Positions 35,559-43,693 of a stretch of 64,000 nt of DNA are shown in pieces. A program made the position numbers and the translations under genes. The notes below the pieces were generated by a model that was not told where the DNA came from, ran no database searches, and saw only the letters and a program-made list of their open reading frames with translations. Source of the DNA: G965247775 sp965247775 (GTDB lineage Bacteria > Chloroflexota > Dehalococcoidia > Bin125); contig OZ252031.1 of assembly GCA_965247775.1 (NCBI GenBank), positions 1,984,001-2,048,000 of the forward strand, read 5' to 3'. The number at the start of each line of letters is the position of its first letter. Positions within the stretch are counted from its first letter, which is position 1.

Positions 35559-36836
35559 ATGGTCCGGCTGGAAGACGTCGATCCGCAGTTCCGCGAGCAC
35601 CTGCTCAACTCCGACCTGCCCCACTTCGACTCCACCCCCTGGGTGACGCCAGCGCCGCTCCCCGAGGCGCGCGTCGCGATCATCTCCACGGCCGGCCTGC
35701 ACCGCGCCGCTGATCCCCCCTTCGTGGGCGTGAGCGGCGAATACCGCCCCATCCCCGGCGACGTCGATTTCGCCCACCTGCGCATGAGCCACGCCAGCGT
35801 CAATTACGATCGCAGCGCCTACCAGCGGGACGCCAACGTCGCCTTTCCCCTGGAGCGCCTCCGGGAACTCGCGGCCGAGCGCGCCATCGGCAGCGTCGCC
35901 GCCTGGCATTACTCCTTCATGGGCGGCGCCCCGCCCGAACGGATGCGTGAGGCCGCCCGGGAGGTGGTGCGCCTGCTCAAGGGCGACGGTGTGGACCTGG
36001 CCCTGCTCGTCCCCGTTTGACCGATGTGCACGCGCGCCGTCGGTGGGCTGGCACACTACTTCGAACGCGACGGACTCGCCACGACCTCGATCAGCCTCGT
36101 GCGCCCGCACAGCGAGCGCATCCGCCCGCCCCGCGCCCTTTGGGTGCCGTTCGAGCTGGGCCGGCCGCTGGGCGTCGCCAACGACCCCGGCTTCCAGCGC
36201 GACGTCCTGCGCAGCGCGCTCGCGCTCTCTGAGGCGCCCGCCGGACCTGTGCTCGTGGACTACCCCCACGACGCCCCTGCCGGCGACGATCCCGCCGCCT
36301 GGGCCTGCCCCGTGGCCTTCGCGCCGCCGCCGGCGGCCTCCGCGAGCGAAGCCCTGGCCCGGGACCTCGCCACCGAGGCCGCCCGCCTGCGCCCCTGGTA
36401 CGAGCAGGCGCGCCGCACCCGCGGCCGCACGACGGTGGGCGTCAGCGGCAAGGACGTCGCCGGCTTGGAAACCATGACGGCGCTCTTGGCCGCCTTCGCC
36501 CGCGGCGAGGACGCCCCCGGCGACCCCCGAACCGAGAGCGACGGCTGGGCGCACCCCATGCCCTCCCTCGCCAAGTACATCGCCGACGACCTCCGCGCCT
36601 ACTACTTCGAGGCCGCCACCGCTCAGCCCGGCCGTGCCACGCCCAGCGCCGCCCAGCTCAACGACTGGCTCTTTGGCGAGACGCTGCTCGGCCGCGTCCT
36701 GCTCGACATGCGTGAGCGCTACCTCCAGCATCCCGACGAGTCCGTGCGCTGGATGGAGCGGGTCGTCGTGCCGCAGACGGTGCTCTTCCAGCTCAATCGC
36801 TCACGCATGGACGGGACCAGCCTGCCGGCGCGTTAA
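35559..36836 (+). CDS. candidate selenoprotein: glycine/betaine/D-proline reductase B-like (GrdB-type) with UxxC (in-frame TGA at 36018)
   Basis: From ATG 35559 the frame reads 153 codons to TGA 36018-36020 and continues in frame to 36836, giving 425 residues. The first half has VAIISTAGLHRAADPPF, a HASVNYDR segment and HYSFMGGA. The TGA lies in LLVPV-U-PMCTRAVGGLAHYFE, the UxxC redox motif (U154, C157) of the selenoprotein B family of glycine/sarcosine/betaine and D-proline reductases. A ~270-residue C-terminal part follows (DYPHDAPAG, a helical LNDWLFGETLLGRVLLDMRE stretch). Without the other Grd subunits here it is probably a stand-alone homologue with unknown substrate. A nonsense mutation is the alternative, but the family has Sec at exactly this codon. 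Confidence 0.75.
36018..36055 (+). promoter_or_regulatory. possible SECIS element after TGA of GrdB-like gene
   Basis: Stem 36025-36029 pairs with 36051-36055 (5 bp) and an inner 3-bp stem 36036-36038 with 36046-36048 closes a 7-base loop, GTCGGTG. The loop starts 18 bases after TGA with G first, within the bacterial SECIS model. The internal mismatches make it weaker than the element at 29682. Confidence 0.4.
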
Positions 36837-36867
36837 CGCGGACCGGCACGAAAGGACGGGCCCCAGC

Positions 36868-37410
36868 ATGGCGCTCAGCATCGGTCCGGCGCTGGCGCTC
36901 GCCGTCCTCCTGGGGCTCCTGGCCAGCGGCGCCGTGCACTTCCTCGACGCCGAGGGTGACACCAAAGTCCCGGCCTGGATCGCCTTCGCCCTGGCCCTGC
37001 TCATCGTGGCGCGGGACACTCTGCTGGGCGGCCGCTTCTGGCGGACCGACGTGCTCGCGCAGGGCCGCCTCCCCGGCCTAGAGCTGCGCGACGGCCAGGT
37101 GCGCCTGCGCCTCTTCGATTTCGAGCCCGTTGCCACCACGCTGGCGATCATCCTGGGACTGCTGGCCAGCGGCGCCCTGGACTTCGCCGACGGGCGCGGC
37201 GGAGCCAGCGCCTGGGCCTGGACGGCCTTCGCCCTGACGTTGTTTCTGACCCTCGGTGGCCGCCTCACCCGCCGGCCGGATCCCGAGCGCGGACACCGCC
37301 GGCGCGAACGCGAGGAGCGCGTGCGTCAGGCCTTCGGCCCAGACGCCAGCGTCTTCTGGGAGGACCTGACGCGGCGCATCTTCGAGCGCCGGGGACGGCG
37401 CGACGCCTAG
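36868..37410 (+). CDS. membrane protein with an internal duplication
   Basis: A 180-residue protein whose two halves repeat each other. ALAVLLGLLASGAVHFLDA with WIAFALALLIV is echoed by TLAIILGLLASGALDFADG with WTAFALTLFLTL, each a pair of transmembrane helices. A basic, helical C terminus (RRREREERVRQAF) follows. I do not recognise a family. It lies 31 bases after the GrdB-like gene on the same strand, possibly co-transcribed. Confidence 0.65.
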   Translation: MALSIGPALALAVLLGLLASGAVHFLDAEGDTKVPAWIAFALALLIVARDTLLGGRFWRTDVLAQGRLPGLELRDGQVRLRLFDFEPVATTLAIILGLLASGALDFADGRGGASAWAWTAFALTLFLTLGGRLTRRPDPERGHRRREREERVRQAFGPDASVFWEDLTRRIFERRGRRDA

Positions 37411-37439
37411 GGCGGCGCGAGGCGCGACGCCCCCTGCCC

Positions 37440-38184
37440 GGCCGTCCCCGCGGCACGCCGCCCGGGGCCGGAGCCAGCGGCTCTCCCTCGTCGAAGGGGT
37501 TGGTGAAGGCGGTCCCCACGCCGCGGAGATCGTCGCCAGTGAGATCGTCCCCCTGAGGCGCCTCGCCCTCCTTCACCCAGCGCATCAGGTCCAGCATTCT
37601 CCGCGACGTTGGTGAAGTTCCTCCACGACGTCGCTGAAGTTGCAGCGCCCCGTCTCCCGCACCGCCCGCATGATCAGGTTGCCGGCGTCCCCTGCGCCCG
37701 CACCCGGCGGGCGTAGCCGCGGTCGAGCGAGATGGGGGTCCAGAGGTCTCCCGTCGTCTTGACGCTGAGCAGCGGGATCGACAGCCGCCCCGTCGCGACG
37801 CCCAGCCCCGGATCGGCGCGCAGCGCCGGATCCGCGTGAAACAGAGCACCGCGTCGTTGAGGGCGTCGAGATCGACGCCGGCCGCGGGGCCGGCCTCGTG
37901 GGATTCCAATGCGGTAGCCGGCCCCGTGCTCGACGCCGGAGAATCCCCGCGCGTTGCGCAGCGGCTCGAAGGCCGGATCTTCGATCTCGCAGCGGTCGCG
38001 GGCCTGCTCGGGCATCAGGCGGTGGCGGCGCGCGGGCGGCGCTGCGTCCGGAGCGGGCGACGCGGGCGGGTCGTCGGCCGGAGCAGCGGCGGCTGTACGC
38101 GACGGCGGCACCGCGACGCAGGAGCCTCCGTCGGCTGATCCGCCGTCCCTGGGAGGGCTCGCGCTCGTCTGGCCTGCCGGGCAT
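37440..38184 (-). pseudogene. decayed Tat-exported alpha/beta hydrolase
   Basis: Starts with a twin-arginine-like leader (SRRRLLRRGAAVA) at 38184 and ends with a recognisable hydrolase C terminus spread over three frames: RLSIPLLSVKTTGDLWTP, then NLIMRAVRETGRCNFSD, then LDLMRWVKEGEAPQGDDL. At least five frame changes are needed, and the middle that should carry the nucleophile is missing or unreadable. This occupies most of the roughly 980-base gap before sucC. The number of shifts argues for true decay, though sequencing error at GC runs could add some. Confidence 0.65.
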
Positions 38185-38394
38185 GGCATCCCTCGCGTCG
38201 GGGACGCCTCCGTACGCCCGTCCCGTATGCCCCTCGCGGCCGGGGTCCGGGAAGCGCCACCCGGGCGGGCTCGCCGGCGCGAACCCGGGCGGGGCCCCAC
38301 GCGCCCGCCTTGTTGTTACCCGGAGCCGCCGGTATCGTCCGGGAGGCCCGGTGATTCCCCGCGACGCGCCGCCTGACTGAGGAGCCCTTCAGTC

Positions 38395-39648
38395 ATGAAG
38401 ATCCATGAGTATCAGGCCAAGGCGATCCTCGCCGGACAGGGTGTGCCAGTACCGCGCGGGGAAGCCGTCAGCACCGCCCGCGCGGCGCGACGCGCGGCCA
38501 AGGAGCTGGGCGGCAAAGTGGTGGTCAAGGCGCAGATCCACGCCGGCGGCCGCGGCAAAGGCCGGCTGGTGGGGTCGCAGGCCAAGACGGCGGCCATGTT
38601 CCGCAAGCTGGAAAGCAGCCCGGGCCAGACCGAGGGCAGCGTCCGCGGCGCTCGCGCCGGCGGCGTCCGCCTGGCCGGCAGCCCGCAGCGGGCCGAGAGC
38701 GAAGCGAAGAAGATCCTGGGCAAGTTCCTCGTCACCCATCAAACGGGCGCCGAAGGTCGCAAGGTCCAGCGACTCCTCATCGAGGAGCAGTTCGCCGTGG
38801 CGGACGAGTACTACGCCGCCGTGCTCATCGACAACGCCCTCGGCGCCCCGGTGATGATCGCCTCCAGCGAGGGCGGCCAGGCGATCGAGGAGGTGGCCGC
38901 CCGTGACCCCACGGCCATCGTCCGCGTCCCCATCGACCCGGCAGCCGGCTTCCCGGCCTACCGCGGCCGCCAGCTCGCCAAGCGTTTGGGCATCCCCCAC
39001 GCCGCCATCTTCCAGGCGGGCACCCTGTTCGCCGGTCTCTACCGCGCCTTCATCGCCTCCGACGCCTCGATGGCGGAGATCAACCCCTTCGTGGTGACCA
39101 CGGACAACCGCCTCCTCGCCGTCGACGCCAAGCTCAACATCGACGACAACGCCGCCTTCCGGCAGCCGCTCCAGGAGCTGCGGGACAAGGGCGAAGAGGA
39201 CGCCATGGAGATCATGGCCGAGGCGGCCGGCATCGGCTCCTACGTGAAGCTGGACGGAAACATCGGCTGCATGGTCAACGGCGCCGGGCTGGCCATGGCG
39301 ACCATGGACACGATCATGCTGGCCGGGGGTGAGCCCGCCAACTTCCTCGACATCGGCACGGTCAACCGGGTGGAACTCGTGCTGGAGGCCCTGCACATCA
39401 TCAACCTGGACAAGGACGTGCGCGCGGTCCTGGTGAACATCTTCGGCGGCATGGCCCGCGTGGACGTGGTGGCGGAGGGGCTGGTCCGGGCGATCAAGAA
39501 GTACCACATCAAGCATCCCGTGGTCGTGCGGCTGAACGGCTCCAACGTCGAGGAGGGGCGCGAGATCCTGGCCGGCTCCGGCCTGGACTTCCTCGTCGCC
39601 GAGGACTTGGGCGAAGCGGCCCGCAAGGCCGTCGCCGCCGCGGGCTGA
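38395..39648 (+). CDS. sucC: succinyl-CoA synthetase beta subunit
   Basis: ATP-grasp subunit of the TCA-cycle enzyme, 417 residues. It begins MKIHEYQAKAILAGQGVPVP and has VVKAQIHAGGRGKGRLVG, EINPFVVT and MVNGAGLAMATMD. The C terminus carries the CoA-ligase power-helix region LVNIFGGMARVDVVAEGL. Slightly longer than the ~388-residue norm because of an insertion around residues 65-110. Followed by sucD. Confidence 0.96.
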   Translation: MKIHEYQAKAILAGQGVPVPRGEAVSTARAARRAAKELGGKVVVKAQIHAGGRGKGRLVGSQAKTAAMFRKLESSPGQTEGSVRGARAGGVRLAGSPQRAESEAKKILGKFLVTHQTGAEGRKVQRLLIEEQFAVADEYYAAVLIDNALGAPVMIASSEGGQAIEEVAARDPTAIVRVPIDPAAGFPAYRGRQLAKRLGIPHAAIFQAGTLFAGLYRAFIASDASMAEINPFVVTTDNRLLAVDAKLNIDDNAAFRQPLQELRDKGEEDAMEIMAEAAGIGSYVKLDGNIGCMVNGAGLAMATMDTIMLAGGEPANFLDIGTVNRVELVLEALHIINLDKDVRAVLVNIFGGMARVDVVAEGLVRAIKKYHIKHPVVVRLNGSNVEEGREILAGSGLDFLVAEDLGEAARKAVAAAG

Positions 39649-39700
39649 CGCCGCCGCGAGCGCACGGCCCCAGGCGACGCCGGCAGCAAGGGGGGAAGCC

Positions 39701-40594
39701 ATGAGCGTGCTCGTCAACCGCTCCACGCGCGTGATGGTGCAAGGGCTGGGCCGCGAGGGCCAGAACCAGATCAAGCGCTCGCTGGCCTACGGCACCAACG
39801 TCACGGCCGGCGTGCACCCCTCCTTCCGCGGCGGCAAGTCCTTCCAGGGCTTCCCCGTCTACGACACGGCGGAGGAAGCGGTCGCCCGGCGCAAGCCCAC
39901 CGTCTCGATCATCTTCGTGCCCGCCCCCGGCGCCGCCGACGCCATCCTGGAGAACGTGGCCGCCGCCGTGCCCCTGATCATCTGCATCACCGAGGGCGTC
40001 CCCGTCCTGGACATGGTCCGCGTCAAGAGCGCCATGGCCGACAGCAAGAGCCGGCTGATCGGCCCCAACTGCCCCGGGCTGATCACGCCCGCCGCCAAGT
40101 GCCGGGTGGGGATCATGCCGCCCAGCGTCTTCACGCCCGGCCGGGTGGGCGTGGTCTCGCGCTCCGGCACCCTGGTCTACGAGGCGGTGGACCAGCTCAG
40201 CCGCCTGGGCATCGGCCAGTCGAGCTGCGTCGGCGTCGGCGGCGACCCGATCATCGGCACCTCGCAGGTCGAGGCGCTGGAGATGTTTAACAACGACAAC
40301 GCCACCAACGCCGTCGTCCTCATCGGCGAGATCGGCGGCACGGCGGAGCAGGCCTCCGCGGCGTACATCAAGCGGCACATGAAGAAGCCGGTGGTGGCCT
40401 TCGTCGCCGGGGCCACCGCCCCGCCGGGGCGCCGCATGGGGCACGCCGGCGCCATCATCGAGGGCGCCAGCGGCACCGCCGCCGTCAAGATCAAGGCCCT
40501 CGGCGACGCCGGCGCCGTCGTCAGCAAGAGCCCCGCCCGCATCGGCCTCACCATGCGCAAGGTCCTCCGCGAAAAGGGCTTGCTGAAAGAGTAG
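39701..40594 (+). CDS. sucD: succinyl-CoA synthetase alpha subunit
   Basis: A 297-residue subunit with the CoA-binding Rossmann N terminus (MVQGLGREGQNQ), a GPNCPGLI loop and the phospho-histidine in GRRMGHAGAIIEG. Start ATG 39701 after GGGGGAAGCC. Forms the sucCD operon with the preceding gene (52-base gap). Confidence 0.96.
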   Translation: MSVLVNRSTRVMVQGLGREGQNQIKRSLAYGTNVTAGVHPSFRGGKSFQGFPVYDTAEEAVARRKPTVSIIFVPAPGAADAILENVAAAVPLIICITEGVPVLDMVRVKSAMADSKSRLIGPNCPGLITPAAKCRVGIMPPSVFTPGRVGVVSRSGTLVYEAVDQLSRLGIGQSSCVGVGGDPIIGTSQVEALEMFNNDNATNAVVLIGEIGGTAEQASAAYIKRHMKKPVVAFVAGATAPPGRRMGHAGAIIEGASGTAAVKIKALGDAGAVVSKSPARIGLTMRKVLREKGLLKE

Positions 40595-41044
40595 TCATCG
40601 AGCCGGCCTCCTCCACCCCCGACTTCAACCGCCCCAGCACCACCCCCACCGGCCGACGCCCGCCCCGACGCAGCGCGAACGCCAGCGGCCAGAACAGCCG
40701 CAAGATCGGCCCCATGGCGACGCTGAACCCCAGCCAGACCTGCGTTCCGCCCCGGCCTCCGTGAAGCAGTACTCCACCCTTCTTGCCGCCCAGCGCATCG
40801 GCGCTGGCCTGCGCTTCCGCGGCGGCGTTGCCGTCGGCGTCCCCCGCAATGAGGCCCTGCGGCGCCGTCTCCAGCCTCTTGACGAATGCCAGCGCCGTCT
40901 CCTCGGGCGAGTGCAACGTCGTCCGCTCGCCCTGCCCCCCGGCGCTGAGGCGGAGCCGCCGTTGCCGGCGCGCAAGACGACCAGCACGGCCAGCGCCGCC
41001 GCTCGCGCGGCGCCCGCCGAGGCCAGTCGTCGGAGGTGTGGCAT
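40548..41044 (-). pseudogene. possible frameshifted secreted protein
   Basis: An N-terminal hydrophobic stretch (ARAAALAVLVVLRAGNGGSAS) in the frame of ATG 41044 is followed, after one frame change near 40930, by protein-like sequence LHSPEETALAFVKRLETAPQG and VWLGFSVAMGPILRLFWPLAF. It resembles a small lipoprotein or anchored protein, but no family is recognised and one shift must be assumed. The last bases overlap the sucD 3' end. The roughly 510-base gap between sucD and the next gene holds nothing else visible. Confidence 0.35.
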
Positions 41045-41107
41045 GCCATCGCTTGCGGGTGGGGGCCGGATCCTAGCGGCCCGCAGCGCAGCCTGTTCGC
41101 GGCTCCA

Positions 41108-43012
41108 TCAGCGCGGAAATGCCAGGGGCGCCCAGGTCGCGCAGCATCCGGCGGCCACGCCCGTCACCTCCCCGGTCACGACGTTCACCAGCACCACACC
41201 GATGTCCGGCTCCGCCACGGCGCCCTCGGCGGAGGTGAAGGAAACCAGTTGCTCATCCGGCGACCACTCCAGGTCGAAGAAGATCAGGGAATCGTCACCG
41301 GTGAGCAGCGTTGTCTGGCCCACGAGCACGTTGGTCAGCATGAGGCGGTTGGCGCCCTGCGGCGGGCCGCTGAAGACCCAGGCCAGCTGCGTCCCGCTCG
41401 GCGAGAGCGTCACCTCCAGCGGCACGCCCGGCAGCTCGAACCAACGGCTCAAGGCCGTATCACCGGGACGCCCCAGCCACAGCTGATTGGCGTAGCGGGC
41501 GAAGAAGACCCCGTCCGTGCCCGGCGCCCAGCCGAACTGGTCCGGGAACACGGTGCTGAAGCTGATCCTGGCGCAGGCCTCGCCCTGACAGAAGTTCGCG
41601 TCCTCGAGCGTCGGCACCGCCAGGCGCTCCCTCACCACCAGCGTCGCCGGGTCCAACAGTACGATCGCGTCCGCCTCCACCCCCAGCAGCGTCGTCCCAT
41701 CGGCGGACCAGTGTGCAGCGCGCTGCGGCACGCCGGCCCCGGCCCCGGCGTAAGGGGCGTTCAGGGTGACCGTCGTGAAGTCCAGCGTGGCGGGGGTGAA
41801 CGGCCCCTGCCCCCGGTCGTCCGGGCCCACGCTGAACGAATAGCGCAACCCGTCGGGGGAGAAGTCCGCGCCGAAGAAATCGGCCGACAGGCCCGCCGGC
41901 AGCACCTGGGGCGTCAGCACGACCTGCCCCTCAGGCGGGTCCGTCGTGAAGTCCACGAGCGTCAGCGTCTCCCGCTCGCCCACGGCCAGGCCCGAGCCAT
42001 CGGGGAACCAGGCGATGTCGATGACGTTGCCGTAGCTCCCCACCAGACTGCTTTCGAGCGGCGCGAACGGATCCGCCACGACCACGTTGTCGACTTCGTC
42101 CCCGCCGGTCAGCCAGGCCAGGACGTAGCCGGAGCGGGAGGCCGTTCCCTGCGCCGAGGAGGCCGGCGGCGACGCCTCCAGGGACAGCGCCGGCTCCTGC
42201 GCCTGAACCGTCGCGGCAGCCGGCGCCGGCGCCGTCCTCGCCGCGACGAACGCCACGGGGTCCGCCACAAAGTCGTAGAGGAACGCTTGCACCACCGGGC
42301 CCCAGCGCCGGTCCACGACGAGCCTGGTGCCGTGCAGTTCCGTCTCCAGGATCTCCAGCCGCGAGGGCCCCGTCGCCGCCTCGTGGAAGCGCTGCGAGGA
42401 GTCGGGCGCCGCCGTGTCCCCCGCCCCCACGACGAACAACTTCGGCGCCGTCACCTGGTCGTAGTCCTCCAGCGCGTCCAGCCCCTGGAAACGGTTCGGG
42501 CTGGAGATGGCGAAGATGGAGACGATGTCGCTGCGGTCCGCGGCGACCTGGATCAGGCTCGTCCCGCCCATGCTGGCGCCGCCGGCATGGATCGTCCGGG
42601 CGCCTTGCCTGACCGCGTAGTCCAGCGCCGCCTCCCACTCCCGCCAGATGTCCACGGTGGCGTCGCGCAGAGCCTCGCTGCGGCACTCGGAATCGCCGTG
42701 GCAGCGGAAGTCCCAGGAGAGGACGCGGTAGCCGCGCTCCACGAAGCCGATCGCCATCGGCTCCCAATCGCTGCCGCGGCCCGCGAACTGATGGCCCAGC
42801 AGGACCCATTCCTCGCCCGCGCCGCGCACTTCCGCCTGGAAGCGCAGCCCGTCGTTGGACTGCAGCGTGATCAGTTCGCTGGCATCCTCGGAGGGATCAG
42901 AGTTGCCGCCGCCGCAGGCGGCCAGGGCCAGCGCTGCCAGCAGCAAGAGCGGCGGCCAGGGCGACCAGCCTCCCAGCCGCCGCCCGCCAACGACGGGCGG
43001 GGCTCGCTCCAT
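41108..43012 (-). CDS. lipoprotein: alpha/beta hydrolase with C-terminal WD/PD40-like beta-propeller
   Basis: A 634-residue exported protein. Signal and lipobox (LLLLAALALAAC) are followed by an alpha/beta hydrolase domain: LLGHQFAGRGSDWEP, nucleophile motif GGASMGGTS, Asp in GAGDTAAPD and a His in ELHGTRL. From about residue 300 comes a PD40-type propeller (IAWFPDGSGLAVGE, ADFSPDGLRYSFSV, LEWSPDEQLVSFTS). Start ATG 43012 has GGAG in front; a frame continues through the tRNA to 43387 but is not coding there. Hydrolase-propeller order is the reverse of prolyl oligopeptidases, where the propeller is N-terminal. Confidence 0.8.
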   Translation of the reverse strand: MERAPPVVGGRRLGGWSPWPPLLLLAALALAACGGGNSDPSEDASELITLQSNDGLRFQAEVRGAGEEWVLLGHQFAGRGSDWEPMAIGFVERGYRVLSWDFRCHGDSECRSEALRDATVDIWREWEAALDYAVRQGARTIHAGGASMGGTSLIQVAADRSDIVSIFAISSPNRFQGLDALEDYDQVTAPKLFVVGAGDTAAPDSSQRFHEAATGPSRLEILETELHGTRLVVDRRWGPVVQAFLYDFVADPVAFVAARTAPAPAAATVQAQEPALSLEASPPASSAQGTASRSGYVLAWLTGGDEVDNVVVADPFAPLESSLVGSYGNVIDIAWFPDGSGLAVGERETLTLVDFTTDPPEGQVVLTPQVLPAGLSADFFGADFSPDGLRYSFSVGPDDRGQGPFTPATLDFTTVTLNAPYAGAGAGVPQRAAHWSADGTTLLGVEADAIVLLDPATLVVRERLAVPTLEDANFCQGEACARISFSTVFPDQFGWAPGTDGVFFARYANQLWLGRPGDTALSRWFELPGVPLEVTLSPSGTQLAWVFSGPPQGANRLMLTNVLVGQTTLLTGDDSLIFFDLEWSPDEQLVSFTSAEGAVAEPDIGVVLVNVVTGEVTGVAAGCCATWAPLAFPR

Positions 43013-43120
43013 GTTCGTCTCCTGCCGCCGCCGCCGGCCCACGCTCGCCCCGGCCGTCCGCGCCAATGGTAGGCCGCAGACCGATCGCCCACCCCGCCGG
43101 ACCACTGGTAGCATCGCCGC

Positions 43121-43210
43121 GGAGGGTTCGCATAGTGGCCTAGTGCGCCCGCCTGCTAAGCGGGTTCCGGGGAAACTCGGTCGAGGGTTCGAATCCCTCA
43201 CCCTCCGCCA
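43121..43210 (+). tRNA. tRNA-Ser(GCU)
   Basis: A 90-base class II tRNA with encoded CCA. The acceptor stem GGAGGGT pairs with ACCCTCC, the discriminator base is G, the anticodon loop is CTGCTAA (anticodon GCU at 43155-43157), a long variable arm follows, and the T arm is GAGGGTTCGAATCCCTC. Its 3' end is the integration site of the adjacent island. Confidence 0.96.
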
Positions 43211-43212
43211 GG
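43197..43212 (+). repeat. attL: 16-bp direct repeat in tRNA-Ser 3' end
   Basis: CTCACCCTCCGCCAGG covers the end of the T arm, acceptor stem and CCA plus two bases. An exact copy lies at 47583-47598. tRNA 3' ends are the classic targets of tyrosine integrases, and the repeat restores the tRNA on integration. Confidence 0.85.
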
Positions 43213-43300
43213 TCATCACTGGTATTCCCGATATAAGGGCATTTATAAGGATCGGCAGAGATATCCCCTCATTCCTCCCCGTATGTTTGACCGGAATGCA

Positions 43301-43450
43301 ATGGATTCGAGACTGTTGCGCCGCCCCGAGGTCGAGGCCCGCGTGGGCCTGAGCCGCTCCGCGATCAACACCGGCGCGGACGAGCAACGCGGCCGTTTTC
43401 CATCGCTCGACGGAAGGCGTCTTGGTCTGCGCTTGAGGGTCAGACCTTGA
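43301..43450 (+). pseudogene. AlpA-like phage regulator remnant
   Basis: A 49-codon frame reading MDSRLLRRPEVEARVGLSRSAI, the start of AlpA/excisionase-type helix-turn-helix proteins. After the recognition helix the usual YRLxxxGxFPRPxxLG pattern is only partly present (GRFPSLDGRR), then it stops. Lies 90 bases inside the island from attL. Probably truncated or frameshifted. Confidence 0.55.
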
Positions 43451-43693
43451 ACAGCTGCGGTCTCCCCACCAGTCAAGTCCTCGTGGTTAAGGACGTACCG
43501 TCTGGCTAGAACTCTAGTTGCACGGGGGAGGCTATGTGTGCAGGGCCTTTCGTGTTGTCCGAAAGCCGCGCCCCGCCAGACACGGTCAGTCTCTTACGTC
43601 CGTCCGTCCTAATGTGACACCTCTGCTTGGGGCTCTACTCTCAGTTCAGACGAGTCGCATAGCTTCGATTGCTCAAGACGTGTGTATGGGGGA

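Noticed and set aside
43211..43387. Upstream extension of the lipoprotein hydrolase gene through the tRNA
   Set aside because: A signal peptide with lipobox and ribosome-binding site fix the start at 43012, and a protein gene reading across a tRNA antisense is not credible.
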